A stretch of 59,932 nt of DNA, taken from positions 1 through 59,932 of IMG/VR virus record IMGVR_UViG_3300042560_001663; one strand, written 5' to 3'. Position numbers and translations under genes: made by a program. The DNA is from a virus. Each line of letters opens with the position of its first letter. Position 1 is the first letter of the stretch. Shown here piece by piece: positions 26,876-33,313 of this stretch. The notes beneath the pieces were generated by a model. The model saw nothing but the letters and a program-made list of their open reading frames with translations. It did not search any database and was not told where the DNA came from.

Positions 26876-26899
26876 TGTGCCAGTTCTTAGAGTGTCACA
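26876..26899 (-). promoter_or_regulatory. Boundary box F (TGTGACA-N10-TGGCACA)
   Basis: The stop codon of the upstream membrane-protein gene is inside the left arm (TGTGACA). TGGCA/TGCCA can also pair downstream. CCTGTATTCTTAAGAAG, a -10-like TATTCT with the palindrome TTCTTAAGAA, follows before the 60-aa gene. Confidence 0.6.
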
Positions 26900-27176
26900 C
26901 TGATGCAGACTTTGCAGATCTGATGATGAGATTTTTAATGAAATTAAAAATAAAGTAAGCACCAAATACTTTCACCCAAGCAACATTCAGTCCGATAAGA
27001 AACACAAGAGATGCCCAAATGATTGTAGGAGCAAGGAAAAGAATAATGATGCCTGCAGTATACTTACCAATGGTTCTTCCAAGTTCTCGTGCTTCAACGT
27101 TCATCCTTTCTTCAGGAGTCATTTTAAGTTTGTTGAGTTCTTGAATGAGTTGTTCAGGAGTGATTTCTTTTGTCAT
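26895..27176 (-). CDS. Membrane protein, paralogue family M (93 aa)
   Basis: The ATG at 27176 gives MTKEITPEQLIQELNKLKMT, a short cytoplasmic helix, then two hydrophobic segments (AGIIILFLAPTIIWASLVFL and VAWVKVFGAYFIFNFIKNLI). The second pair resembles the proteins at 30777 and 36937 (IGLxVxxxxVFGxxxxxxLI), indicating one family of membrane paralogues. Function unknown; host-envelope modification is a guess. Confidence 0.75.
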   Translation of the reverse strand: MTKEITPEQLIQELNKLKMTPEERMNVEARELGRTIGKYTAGIIILFLAPTIIWASLVFLIGLNVAWVKVFGAYFIFNFIKNLIIRSAKSASV

Positions 27177-27235
27177 TTGCGTGAATTGCTTTGACTTTTT
27201 AAGAATACAGGATTTTGGTGGCAATGCTCATACCT

Positions 27236-27259
27236 TGTGCCACTTATTCAACTGTCACA
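27236..27259 (-). promoter_or_regulatory. Boundary box G (TGTGACA-N10-TGGCACA)
   Basis: The left arm contains the stop region of the metallopeptidase gene; GTGGCA pairs with TGCCAC downstream. CCTGTATTCTTAAAAAG follows before the membrane-protein gene. Confidence 0.6.
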
Positions 27260-27728
27260 GCAGATGCCGTGAAACACTCAAACAGATTGAATCATTTACA
27301 TTTGCGACACCATATTTCTCTTCAATGTATTCATCATAAAGAGTTTCTTCTTGTTCTCTTGCTTCAATTTCGTGCGGTTGATACTCATACTCATACTTTT
27401 CCACTGGTTCTTTACAATAACACATTTTTCCGTAACGAAGTTGCAGTGAACCAGTTACCCATTGACGAAGATGAACCAATTCGTGCAAAAGAGTTTTAAT
27501 ATACAACTCTTTGTCCATATAAGTTGTCAGTTCAATCAAAAAGTGACGAGGACGATGTGCTTCATCAACAAAATCACAATATCCATAAACTTTTTCCCGA
27601 CGCAATCCACGATGTAGAATATCTACATCAACTTTATGACGTGGCAGAAACTTATTGAGAAACCATTGAGTTACATCTTCACAGACAAGTTTGCTGTAAC
27701 CGTATCCAGAATGATAAATGCTGCTCAT
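27255..27728 (-). CDS. SprT-like zinc metallopeptidase (157 aa)
   Basis: The ATG at 27728 (MSSIYHSGYGYSKLVCEDVT) is chosen because the frame upstream lacks a better start. The motif LLHELVHLRQW (HExxH at about 82-86) is the zinc site, and PHEIEAREQEE about 45 residues on supplies a likely third ligand, the arrangement of SprT/gluzincin-like peptidases. Such phage proteins are usually short and may cleave host or phage DNA-bound proteins; the substrate is unknown. A CYCK pair lies between the two motifs. Confidence 0.8.
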   Translation of the reverse strand: MSSIYHSGYGYSKLVCEDVTQWFLNKFLPRHKVDVDILHRGLRREKVYGYCDFVDEAHRPRHFLIELTTYMDKELYIKTLLHELVHLRQWVTGSLQLRYGKMCYCKEPVEKYEYEYQPHEIEAREQEETLYDEYIEEKYGVANVNDSICLSVSRHLL

Positions 27729-27819
27729 AACAAATGATTGAGAAAAAGTTGAGTGATTCTGCATCCCCAGTTCATAAAGATGCAGAATGATGATACAAAG
27801 ATGAGTTTATCAGTTGATG

Positions 27820-28173
27820 TCATCGCAGATACAAATATCCTCCTGCCCAGTCAGCATTTTCAAGACACTTTTCACGAGAAGAAATAGAGAGAAGATTATA
27901 TCTCTCGTGCTTGGCAGGTGCTTTTACACTTGCAGGTTTGAATACGGAACCAGTTTTCTTATCAATAAATGCGTGGATGCTATCACGACGGTCTCCAATG
28001 TGCATCCAGATTTTATGATACTTACGACCAGAACTTTCCAGTTCATAGAAGTAACCATCTGGAGCATCTTGCTGGAGAGCATCACACAGCATCAAACCAT
28101 ACTTAACGATGTTAAGATAAATGGTGTTCCGTGCATCTTGCTGCAAGGCATAATCAGCAAAAGTGGTTGTCAT
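27820..28173 (-). CDS. Conserved cyanophage hypothetical protein (117 aa)
   Basis: The C-terminal half reads YHKIWMHIGDRRDSIHAFID, then KKTGSVFKPASVKAPAKHER and DWAGGYLYLR. I recall this KPASxKAPAKHxRxxL...ADWAGGYLYxR signature from very many T4-like cyanophages, without assigned function. Length is normal for that family. It has its own promoter region at boundary H. Confidence 0.85.
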   Translation of the reverse strand: MTTTFADYALQQDARNTIYLNIVKYGLMLCDALQQDAPDGYFYELESSGRKYHKIWMHIGDRRDSIHAFIDKKTGSVFKPASVKAPAKHERYNLLSISSREKCLENADWAGGYLYLR

Positions 28174-28233
28174 TGGAATGAAATCCCTTGAACTTCTATA
28201 GAATACAGGAAATTGGTGCCAGTGGAGGTTCAG

Positions 28234-28257
28234 TGTGCCAGTTTCTTAACTGTCACA
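28234..28257 (-). promoter_or_regulatory. Boundary box H (TGTGACA-N10-TGGCACA)
   Basis: The stop codon of the methyltransferase gene is inside the left arm. A second TGGCACC copy follows 12 bases later, then CCTGTATTCTATAGAAG upstream of the 117-aa gene. Confidence 0.6.
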
Positions 28258-28981
28258 TCATGGCAAGCATTAGTGGTTTGTTTATACGATCTTTAGTAAT
28301 TTGATAGTATTTCTCATCACTTTCAATGCCAATAAAGTTTCTGTTTGTATTCACGCAAGCAACACCAGTTGTTCCCGAACCCATCGTATTATCAAGCACA
28401 GTATCACCTTCATTGGTATAAGTTTTGATTAAATACTCCATCAAATCTACTGGTTTTTGTGTAGGGTGCAATCCCTTTTCTTGTTTGAATCGCAACACTG
28501 TTTTAGGATATCTTGATCCATCTGGATTATCCCGATGTTTGCTCTTTGCATTACCATAAACCTCACCAATCTTACTGGTATCTGATGAGAACCCACTGTA
28601 AGGAGTTGAATACCACATTTGTGGGTTATATATGGGTTTCTTGCGATAAAAAACTAAAATGTTTTCGTGTGATTTGAGAGGCATCACTTTTGCGTTCATA
28701 GGATTGGTTCCTTGTGGTTTTTCCCAGATCCATTCATAACGAAAGTTCTCAAGATTAGATGCTGCAAGTATAGTTGTGAATGGTTGTGCTGCAGTGAACA
28801 CCATTGCACCATCTTCCTTGCAGATTCTGTTATATTGCCCCCACAATTTGTCTAGAGGAATAATAGAATCCCATTTACAGGCAGTTGTTCCGTATGGCAA
28901 ATCTACCAACACCATATCAACAGAATTATCTGCAAGTGTTGGTAGAATATCTAAACAATCACCTAGATGAAGATTTACCAT
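28253..28981 (-). CDS. DNA methyltransferase, beta-class N6-adenine/N4-cytosine type (242 aa)
   Basis: The catalytic motif appears near the N terminus as VDLPYGTT (residues 26-33, a DLPY variant of DPPY). The AdoMet-binding motif is near the C terminus as DNTMGSGTTGVAC (about 197-209) followed by FIGIESDEKYY. Catalytic before cofactor motif defines the beta class (like YhdJ-type adenine methylases). It overlaps the end of a predicted PD-(D/E)XK nuclease gene by 7 bases, the usual arrangement of a type II restriction-modification pair. It could instead protect phage DNA from host restriction. The sequence specificity cannot be read. Confidence 0.9.
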   Translation of the reverse strand: MVNLHLGDCLDILPTLADNSVDMVLVDLPYGTTACKWDSIIPLDKLWGQYNRICKEDGAMVFTAAQPFTTILAASNLENFRYEWIWEKPQGTNPMNAKVMPLKSHENILVFYRKKPIYNPQMWYSTPYSGFSSDTSKIGEVYGNAKSKHRDNPDGSRYPKTVLRFKQEKGLHPTQKPVDLMEYLIKTYTNEGDTVLDNTMGSGTTGVACVNTNRNFIGIESDEKYYQITKDRINKPLMLAMM

Positions 28982-29511
28982 TGATCCAGAGACTTTACGA
29001 ACGACATACTCTTTAATTTATCGATCTTTGTGCAGATATAATCATCATTCCCAATAGATTTGCCACCTTGTTGAGGAGCAAACACACATTCATCACTTTT
29101 AAGATGTTGAATAAAATCATCTTTGGTGAACCAAAAGAAACGGCAGTCCTCTTCAGTTGGATTGATTCCAAAAAACACAAGACGTTCCCAATCTTTATCT
29201 TTTGAGACGTGATTGATGATAAACTGATCTTCTTTCACACCACCTTTTTTGTCCCGAGTTGCAAGAGAAAACTTGATCTCTGTCATTATACCATCAATCA
29301 ACCTATCGTGTCCAGCAGTGGAAGTTTTTGCTCTTTTAACTTCACTACACCTTGCCTCAAAGTATTTGGACACAAAACGTTCACCAAACTCACCTTTTTG
29401 CTTGGGAGACATAAAAACGTAACTTTGAAAGGGTGTTCCAATCCAGGGATCTTGCACATTTTTATTGATATAATCTTGAAGAGATCCATCAATAAAAATA
29501 GAATCAAACAT
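28975..29511 (-). CDS. Predicted PD-(D/E)XK restriction endonuclease-like protein (178 aa)
   Basis: The ATG at 29511 follows AGAGGAAC and the upstream TAA; a TTG at 29520 is a worse start. The core reads KGEFGERFVSKYFEARC (helix with E41/E44), then GHDRLIDGIMTEIKFSLATR: D69/D73 and E78-x-K80 fit the D...ExK catalytic signature. A C-terminal basic helix region follows. The protein sits directly before a DNA methyltransferase gene with a 7-base overlap, which strongly suggests a restriction partner. No named family is recognised, and catalysis is inferred from motif only. Confidence 0.7.
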   Translation of the reverse strand: MFDSIFIDGSLQDYINKNVQDPWIGTPFQSYVFMSPKQKGEFGERFVSKYFEARCSEVKRAKTSTAGHDRLIDGIMTEIKFSLATRDKKGGVKEDQFIINHVSKDKDWERLVFFGINPTEEDCRFFWFTKDDFIQHLKSDECVFAPQQGGKSIGNDDYICTKIDKLKSMSFVKSLDQW

Positions 29512-29513
29512 TT

Positions 29514-29768
29514 TTACCAAGTTCCTCTTTGAATGTGAATCTTTTTGATTTCCTGATAAAGAAATTGACGAAGTTTAGTGTCTGTGGTGTTATCAAAAGC
29601 ATAATACAGACGATTCAAGTATTCTTGCTGTGTGATGCCAATGTTACCATTCCCACCCAAATCATTGAGTGAAGAACCTCCGATAGACTTTCTCCTGCCG
29701 AAGTTTCCTGTCACATTGCCAGATGTTCTCAGTTTGGGACGAATCTTTGAGAGATTAGAGTATGTCAT
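29514..29768 (-). CDS. Hypothetical basic protein (84 aa)
   Basis: The ATG at 29768 overlaps the upstream stop: MTYSNLSKIRPKLRTSGNVT, a Gly/Ser/Arg-rich stretch (GNFGRRKSIGGSSLNDLG) then a helical C-terminal half (QQEYLNRLYYAF, TKLRQFLYQEIKKI). Basic and probably partly disordered. It immediately precedes the nuclease-methyltransferase pair and may belong to that transcript. Function unknown. Confidence 0.7.
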   Translation of the reverse strand: MTYSNLSKIRPKLRTSGNVTGNFGRRKSIGGSSLNDLGGNGNIGITQQEYLNRLYYAFDNTTDTKLRQFLYQEIKKIHIQRGTW

Positions 29769-29974
29769 CCCATACCTCGTGGAAATTGGTGTTTGCAATC
29801 AGGACACAACCAATGGTCAATTCTATCCCCGTGAAGTAACTCAACTCCTATCACACGACTATAGAAATAGGGAGGAGAATAGTTTTCCCAGTATTCTTCT
29901 GGAATGGGCAAATCAACCCAGTTAGCACCACATTCGGGGCAATTCTCAAGTTTTGTGATGTCAGTGTAGTTCAT
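29765..29974 (-). CDS. Zinc-ribbon protein (69 aa)
   Basis: Two CPxC knuckles, ENCPECGANW near residue 12 and HWLCPDCKHQF near residue 56, frame a single zinc ribbon. The middle part is aromatic-rich. Single-ribbon proteins of this size often bind nucleic acid or act as adaptors; no specific role is recognised. ATGA-coupled at both ends. Confidence 0.8.
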   Translation of the reverse strand: MNYTDITKLENCPECGANWVDLPIPEEYWENYSPPYFYSRVIGVELLHGDRIDHWLCPDCKHQFPRGMG

Positions 29975-30129
29975 TCTTCATCCTCCTCTACAGCAGCATC
30001 AAAACGAAACTCATAGACGGCAGTATTCATATCACTGTTATACAGAGAGTATTTGAAGAATGGAACAGGACATTGTTCCAACCATTCATTAAAATCAATG
30101 TGTTGAGTTGTGAGATTAGGTACAGTCAT
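29971..30129 (-). CDS. Hypothetical acidic protein (52 aa)
   Basis: MTVPNLTTQHIDFNEWLEQC, then FRFDAAVEEDEE at the end. The start overlaps the stop of the 77-aa gene (ATGA), and its own stop overlaps the zinc-ribbon start. The very acidic tail is notable. Function unknown. Confidence 0.7.
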   Translation of the reverse strand: MTVPNLTTQHIDFNEWLEQCPVPFFKYSLYNSDMNTAVYEFRFDAAVEEDEE

Positions 30130-30359
30130 CGTGCAATTACATCCAGAGACTCTAACAGCATCAGTGAAAGTTCTACCTGATTGTCTTCATCAACCACAGG
30201 AATGTTTGCATCAACGAACTCACTTGCAAGTTCTTGCAGAAGTTCGGTCATTCTACTATCAGCATAAGCAAATGAAGCAAACTCTGATTTGAAACCATTA
30301 CACAGAAAACGCAGAGAACGTGTTACTGTCAGGTCTTTAATTTCTTGTTCGTAAGTCAT
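30126..30359 (-). CDS. Hypothetical helical protein (77 aa)
   Basis: MTYEQEIKDLTVTRSLRFLC, then mostly helix with an acidic C-terminal half (NIPVVDEDNQVELSLMLLES). No recognised domain. Coupled to both neighbours by 4-base overlaps. Confidence 0.7.
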   Translation of the reverse strand: MTYEQEIKDLTVTRSLRFLCNGFKSEFASFAYADSRMTELLQELASEFVDANIPVVDEDNQVELSLMLLESLDVIAR

Positions 30360-30499
30360 TTGAAACTCACATTTACGGAAACAACTTTTGCTTTAGGATT
30401 TCTTGCAAGTGCAGTCTCTCGTGCATCTTTAGGACTGATTGCCTGCACTTCTTCGTTGAAGGTTTTACCACCAACATAGAGTTGAACAACGTATTTCAT
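30356..30499 (-). CDS. Conserved cyanophage small protein (47 aa)
   Basis: MKYVVQLYVGGKTFNEEVQA, then ISPKDARETALARNPKAKVV. A strand-turn-strand followed by a helix and final strand; I recall close relatives in many cyanophages (YxVQLYVxGxxFxEEVxA...ALARNPxAKV). Function unknown. Overlaps both neighbours. Confidence 0.8.
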   Translation of the reverse strand: MKYVVQLYVGGKTFNEEVQAISPKDARETALARNPKAKVVSVNVSFK

Positions 30500-30684
30500 T
30501 TGATGTCACCTTCAGCAATCAACGACATAATTTCACGAGCAGTGGCAGCAAAGTTAATGTGGTCTTCAAGTCCTTCATTAGAATAAACATTGAAGACATC
30601 AGATTCTCTGTAAGTGTCAACAATCAATTTGCAGGCATCATAGAGTTCTGCAATGTGATGCTGACGTGTTGGAAAGGAAATCAT
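30496..30684 (-). CDS. Hypothetical helical protein (62 aa)
   Basis: The ATG at 30684 gives MISFPTRQHHIAELYDACKL, then IVDTYRESDVFNVYSNEGLE and a helix ending LIAEGDIK. A longer frame exists but runs through the promoter region with its hairpins. Function unknown. Confidence 0.7.
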   Translation of the reverse strand: MISFPTRQHHIAELYDACKLIVDTYRESDVFNVYSNEGLEDHINFAATAREIMSLIAEGDIK

Positions 30685-30776
30685 TGATGTTGTGTGGTTT
30701 GACTCAACAAAGATAGTATAAGGGCATTGTGGGGGCACACAGGTGCCTCTGTGGACACTTAGAGAAGTGTCACCTT

Positions 30777-30974
30777 TCAAGACATTTTTGCAAGACTTAC
30801 CAAAAGTCTAATCAACAGAAGAACACCAAACACTTGCAGATAAGTAACAGAAAGACCAATCATCAGTGCAAGAATAACATAGAGGACACCTGAAAGAATT
30901 GCCTCTGCAATAATTGCACCAATTACTTTACCGACTGTATGAAGTGCTTCTTTTTTTTCGGTGGAGAGTGTCAT
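30777..30974 (-). CDS. Membrane protein, paralogue family M (65 aa)
   Basis: MTLSTEKKEALHTVGKVIGA, a hydrophobic helix (IIAEAILSGVLYVILALMIG) and a second (VTYLQVFGVLLLIRLLVSLA). The second half aligns with the membrane proteins at 26895 and 36937. A hairpin with GAGGCACC/GGTGCC-like arms lies between it and the next gene. Function unknown. Confidence 0.75.
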   Translation of the reverse strand: MTLSTEKKEALHTVGKVIGAIIAEAILSGVLYVILALMIGLSVTYLQVFGVLLLIRLLVSLAKMS

Positions 30975-31054
30975 TTGTTGTTAAAATGTTGAAGAATAAT
31001 AATTTGCAATGCTCCCAGAGAATATGCTAGGAGAACCAAGATTCCACAAATCAT
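30971..31054 (-). CDS. Tiny membrane peptide (27 aa)
   Basis: MICGILVLLAYSLGALQIII then QHFNNK. One hydrophobic helix. The stop overlaps the ATG of the next gene (ATGA), which supports translation, but there is no clear ribosome site. Tentative. Confidence 0.5.
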   Translation of the reverse strand: MICGILVLLAYSLGALQIIILQHFNNK

Positions 31055-31114
31055 TGAATGTTGTTTGTCTCAGCAGAACTACAATAGACGATTTTGAGTG
31101 CTGTGCCAGGATGT

Positions 31115-31138
31115 TGTGCCAGTTATTCAGGTGTCACA
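31115..31138 (-). promoter_or_regulatory. Boundary box J (TGTGACA-N10-TGGCACA)
   Basis: Left arm TGTGACA lies 2 bases after the GNAT stop; an extra CTGGCACAGCAC copy follows. CTATTGTAG is the nearest -10-like element before the tiny membrane gene. Confidence 0.55.
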
Positions 31139-31139
31139 T

Positions 31140-31526
31140 TCAAGTGTTTGGATGTCTAATATGTGTGTCTGTAGTTGAGAAATCTTTGTTCTTTCCTTTA
31201 TTTGCCTGGAATCCGTGCGATTTATAGAACTTTGCTAATTTTTCTTTCTTTCCTTTTTCTGGTGCTTGATTTAATGTAATTCTTTTGCCTTGTTTATCAG
31301 CATACTTTGATAATCCTTTCATAATTCTTCCACCAACACCTTGTCCACGTTTTTCTGGTGGAATCCAGATATTGTGTAGACGAATGTTGCCAGATTTGTC
31401 ACTGTGAGAAGCATCAACATTTACACCACGATGTTTTTTACCATATGCTCTTGATATTTTGTTCAAAACCTCTTGTGGTGGTTTTGCTGCTTTTGCTTCT
31501 TGAAGAAATTGTGAGAAAGTTTTCAT
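31140..31526 (-). CDS. GNAT acetyltransferase with capsid-targeting-like N terminus (128 aa)
   Basis: The C-terminal two thirds form a small GNAT domain: NIRLHNIWIPPEKRGQGVGG carries the acetyl-CoA-binding RGxGxGG loop (about 60-66), and KLAKFYKSHGF is the usual final strand-helix. The N terminus is MKTFSQFLQEAKAA, which resembles T4 capsid-targeting sequences (MKTYQEFIAE-like) and ends in LQE|A, a fit to the gp21 prohead-protease site. The ATG at 31526 is chosen for this reason over a GTG at 31535. Inference: the enzyme may be packaged in the head and delivered into the host. It follows a late-promoted gene by 5 bases. Confidence 0.75.
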   Translation of the reverse strand: MKTFSQFLQEAKAAKPPQEVLNKISRAYGKKHRGVNVDASHSDKSGNIRLHNIWIPPEKRGQGVGGRIMKGLSKYADKQGKRITLNQAPEKGKKEKLAKFYKSHGFQANKGKNKDFSTTDTHIRHPNT

Positions 31527-31531
31527 TTTTA

Positions 31532-32227
31532 TCACTCTGCTTCATATTCTTCTCTAACAGGTGCATTGCTACGATCCACAAAAGATTGTCTTGTGACTTT
31601 TCTTGATGCAGATTTAGTTGCTGGTTTCTTTTTACCTTGAGTTGCATCCTCTATATCTTTCTCAAGTTGATTCGCAAATCTTGATAGAAAACCAGTTCTT
31701 GCTAACTTAACATCACTTGGATTTCTTGCTGCTTCATCAACTTCATATTCTTCTCTTGCAACATCAGATTGATACCTTTTTGCACTTGCCATTTGCTTTA
31801 ATCGTGCAAGTTGCTGCATCTTTTTGATTTTTCTTTTCTCTTCTGGTGTTGGTGGTGCTTGTGTTTCAGTTTCTTCTTTTGTTAAATGTGGTGCTGCTTT
31901 GTATCCTTTGTGTCCTGCCTGATAGTTTTGCCATGCTTTTGTGTTTGCTTTTCTATCTGCTGCAGTTACAGTCATTGAAGTATCTTCTGGTGCTTTCTTT
32001 TCACCACCATACACAACCTTCTCACAAATACCTACAAACTCCTCAAATGTTCTTGCTCTTGGATTATAGTAAGGAGTGACATCAGAACGATACTGAGTTC
32101 CACCTACATTCTTACCAAGATGCTTTTCTTGTCTTCTCTTTTTCTCTAGTTCGTATTGCTGTTTTGCGGTTTTTGGTTTAGGAATAGGTTGTCCAGTGAT
32201 TCCTACTTCTGTTTTGTCCTTTGCCAT
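31532..32227 (-). CDS. Lys/Arg-rich protein with late promoter (231 aa), putative internal virion protein
   Basis: MAKDKTEVGITGQPIPKPKT, then a charged, largely helical and probably disordered protein with runs such as YELEKKRRQEKHLGKN and KKKPATKSASRKVTRQSF. An internal segment ARTFEEFVGICEKV resembles the MKTFxxF capsid-targeting start of neighbours. It is preceded by an exact TATAAATA late promoter and co-transcribed with the GNAT. A packaged, nucleic-acid-binding internal head protein is my best guess. Confidence 0.65.
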   Translation of the reverse strand: MAKDKTEVGITGQPIPKPKTAKQQYELEKKRRQEKHLGKNVGGTQYRSDVTPYYNPRARTFEEFVGICEKVVYGGEKKAPEDTSMTVTAADRKANTKAWQNYQAGHKGYKAAPHLTKEETETQAPPTPEEKRKIKKMQQLARLKQMASAKRYQSDVAREEYEVDEAARNPSDVKLARTGFLSRFANQLEKDIEDATQGKKKPATKSASRKVTRQSFVDRSNAPVREEYEAE

Positions 32228-32247
32228 TGCTACAAATACTTTTTAGG

Positions 32248-32255
32248 TATTTATA
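32248..32255 (-). promoter_or_regulatory. T4-type late promoter (exact TATAAATA)
   Basis: TATAAATA about 20 bases before the ATG at 32227, followed by an AAATAC/GTATTT inverted repeat in the leader. The same arrangement occurs before the gene at 35254. Confidence 0.7.
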
Positions 32256-32259
32256 GTAT

Positions 32260-32814
32260 TCAATCAATCGGAAGTTTTGCTTGTGAGTTACTCTTTGGGA
32301 TGATAAGTTCTTCCATAATGATTTGCTTTGGTAGAAAGTTCCAACAATAGTAACTAGAACTGAACGTAATCTTGTCGTTTGGTCTACCATCAGGACTGTG
32401 AAACTTCATCCGTTTGTCAAACATCAACAGTTGAAGATCCTTGTCCTTGAATAACTGTTTCGGAGCACTATCATTCAACCAAGTGTTAGTCATAATGAGT
32501 GCAAATGGTTTGCCAAATGATAATGCCCTCTCAAAGAACTTACGTTTGTTTGTGAATGGTGGATTGGATACAATTACATCCCATTTGAGTGGTTCAAAAT
32601 CAAAGAAATCTTGACCATAACGGATGTGGGAGTAGACTACATCATTCTGCTCACCAATCTGCTTGACAAACTCACTATTTGGAGTATCAAATGGGCACCA
32701 GACGATTACATCTTTGGGAATGTATTTCAGAATGGGAGTAACACCGTATTTTGGAGTATAACATTCGTCGTTGTTACCCTCCGAATACATCAGTTTGCCA
32801 CTGTCAAGAGTCAT
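32260..32814 (-). CDS. Small DNA adenine methyltransferase-like protein (184 aa)
   Basis: DECYTPKYGVTPILKYIP, then VIVWCPFDTPNSEFVKQIGE (cofactor-side motif of Rossmann methylases) and WDVIVSNPPFTNKRKFFERA (NPPF catalytic motif, about residues 82-87). The order and small size match phage NPPF/NPPY N6-adenine methylase-like proteins. The glycine-rich AdoMet loop is atypical (CPFDTPNSEF), so activity is uncertain. It overlaps the nuclease gene upstream by 4 bases and completes a ligase-nuclease-methyltransferase cassette. Confidence 0.75.
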   Translation of the reverse strand: MTLDSGKLMYSEGNNDECYTPKYGVTPILKYIPKDVIVWCPFDTPNSEFVKQIGEQNDVVYSHIRYGQDFFDFEPLKWDVIVSNPPFTNKRKFFERALSFGKPFALIMTNTWLNDSAPKQLFKDKDLQLLMFDKRMKFHSPDGRPNDKITFSSSYYCWNFLPKQIIMEELIIPKSNSQAKLPID

Positions 32815-33308
32815 ACAATTTGAGTTCCGTATTGATAGATTTCTTTGCGGGTCAGATTACCAGAGAGACGGGGATCTTTGTGCTTACCGTGAATCTTACG
32901 TTCCCAATCTTTCTTAAGTTTGGGAAGCAGAATCATCAGTACATCATCACCAGTCAGTTTCCACACTTCAACGACTTTGCCACCATCATATCGGGCAATA
33001 TAGTGATTGGAATACTTACCAAGTTTCTCCTCAATCAGATAACGTTCTTGCTCTTCCCAGGTATTTTGGACACTGATACCATTATAAGTCCCATTGATAG
33101 ATTTAGCAATGGTAGATTTATACTCACATTCACCATCTTGATCCACAGCATCAGCACCCGAATAAGTTTCTGCTACTTGATGTCCAAGAATACTAGCAAG
33201 ATGTATCTCACGGGAACGAGCATAACTGAAAGGATCTCCCCAACCTTGTTCTTCACAAAGTTGATACATTTCTTCAAACAGTTGTTGAAATCTTTGTTCG
33301 GGGGTCAT
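32811..33308 (-). CDS. Predicted PD-(D/E)XK nuclease (165 aa) in ligase-methyltransferase cassette
   Basis: With the ATG at 33308 (a GTG at 33317 would overlap the ligase stop), REIHLASILGHQVAETYSGA is followed by DAVDQDGECEYKSTIA: helix Glu34, Asp53/Asp56 and Glu62-Tyr-Lys64 form a D...ExK core, as in many type II restriction enzymes. A C-terminal region rich in Lys/Arg (KDWERKIHGKHKDPRLSG) could bind DNA. It is flanked by 4-base overlaps with a methyltransferase-like gene and a ligase-fold gene. Family not recognised; cleavage is inferred. Confidence 0.65.
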   Translation of the reverse strand: MTPEQRFQQLFEEMYQLCEEQGWGDPFSYARSREIHLASILGHQVAETYSGADAVDQDGECEYKSTIAKSINGTYNGISVQNTWEEQERYLIEEKLGKYSNHYIARYDGGKVVEVWKLTGDDVLMILLPKLKKDWERKIHGKHKDPRLSGNLTRKEIYQYGTQIV

Positions 33309-33313
33309 ATGAG

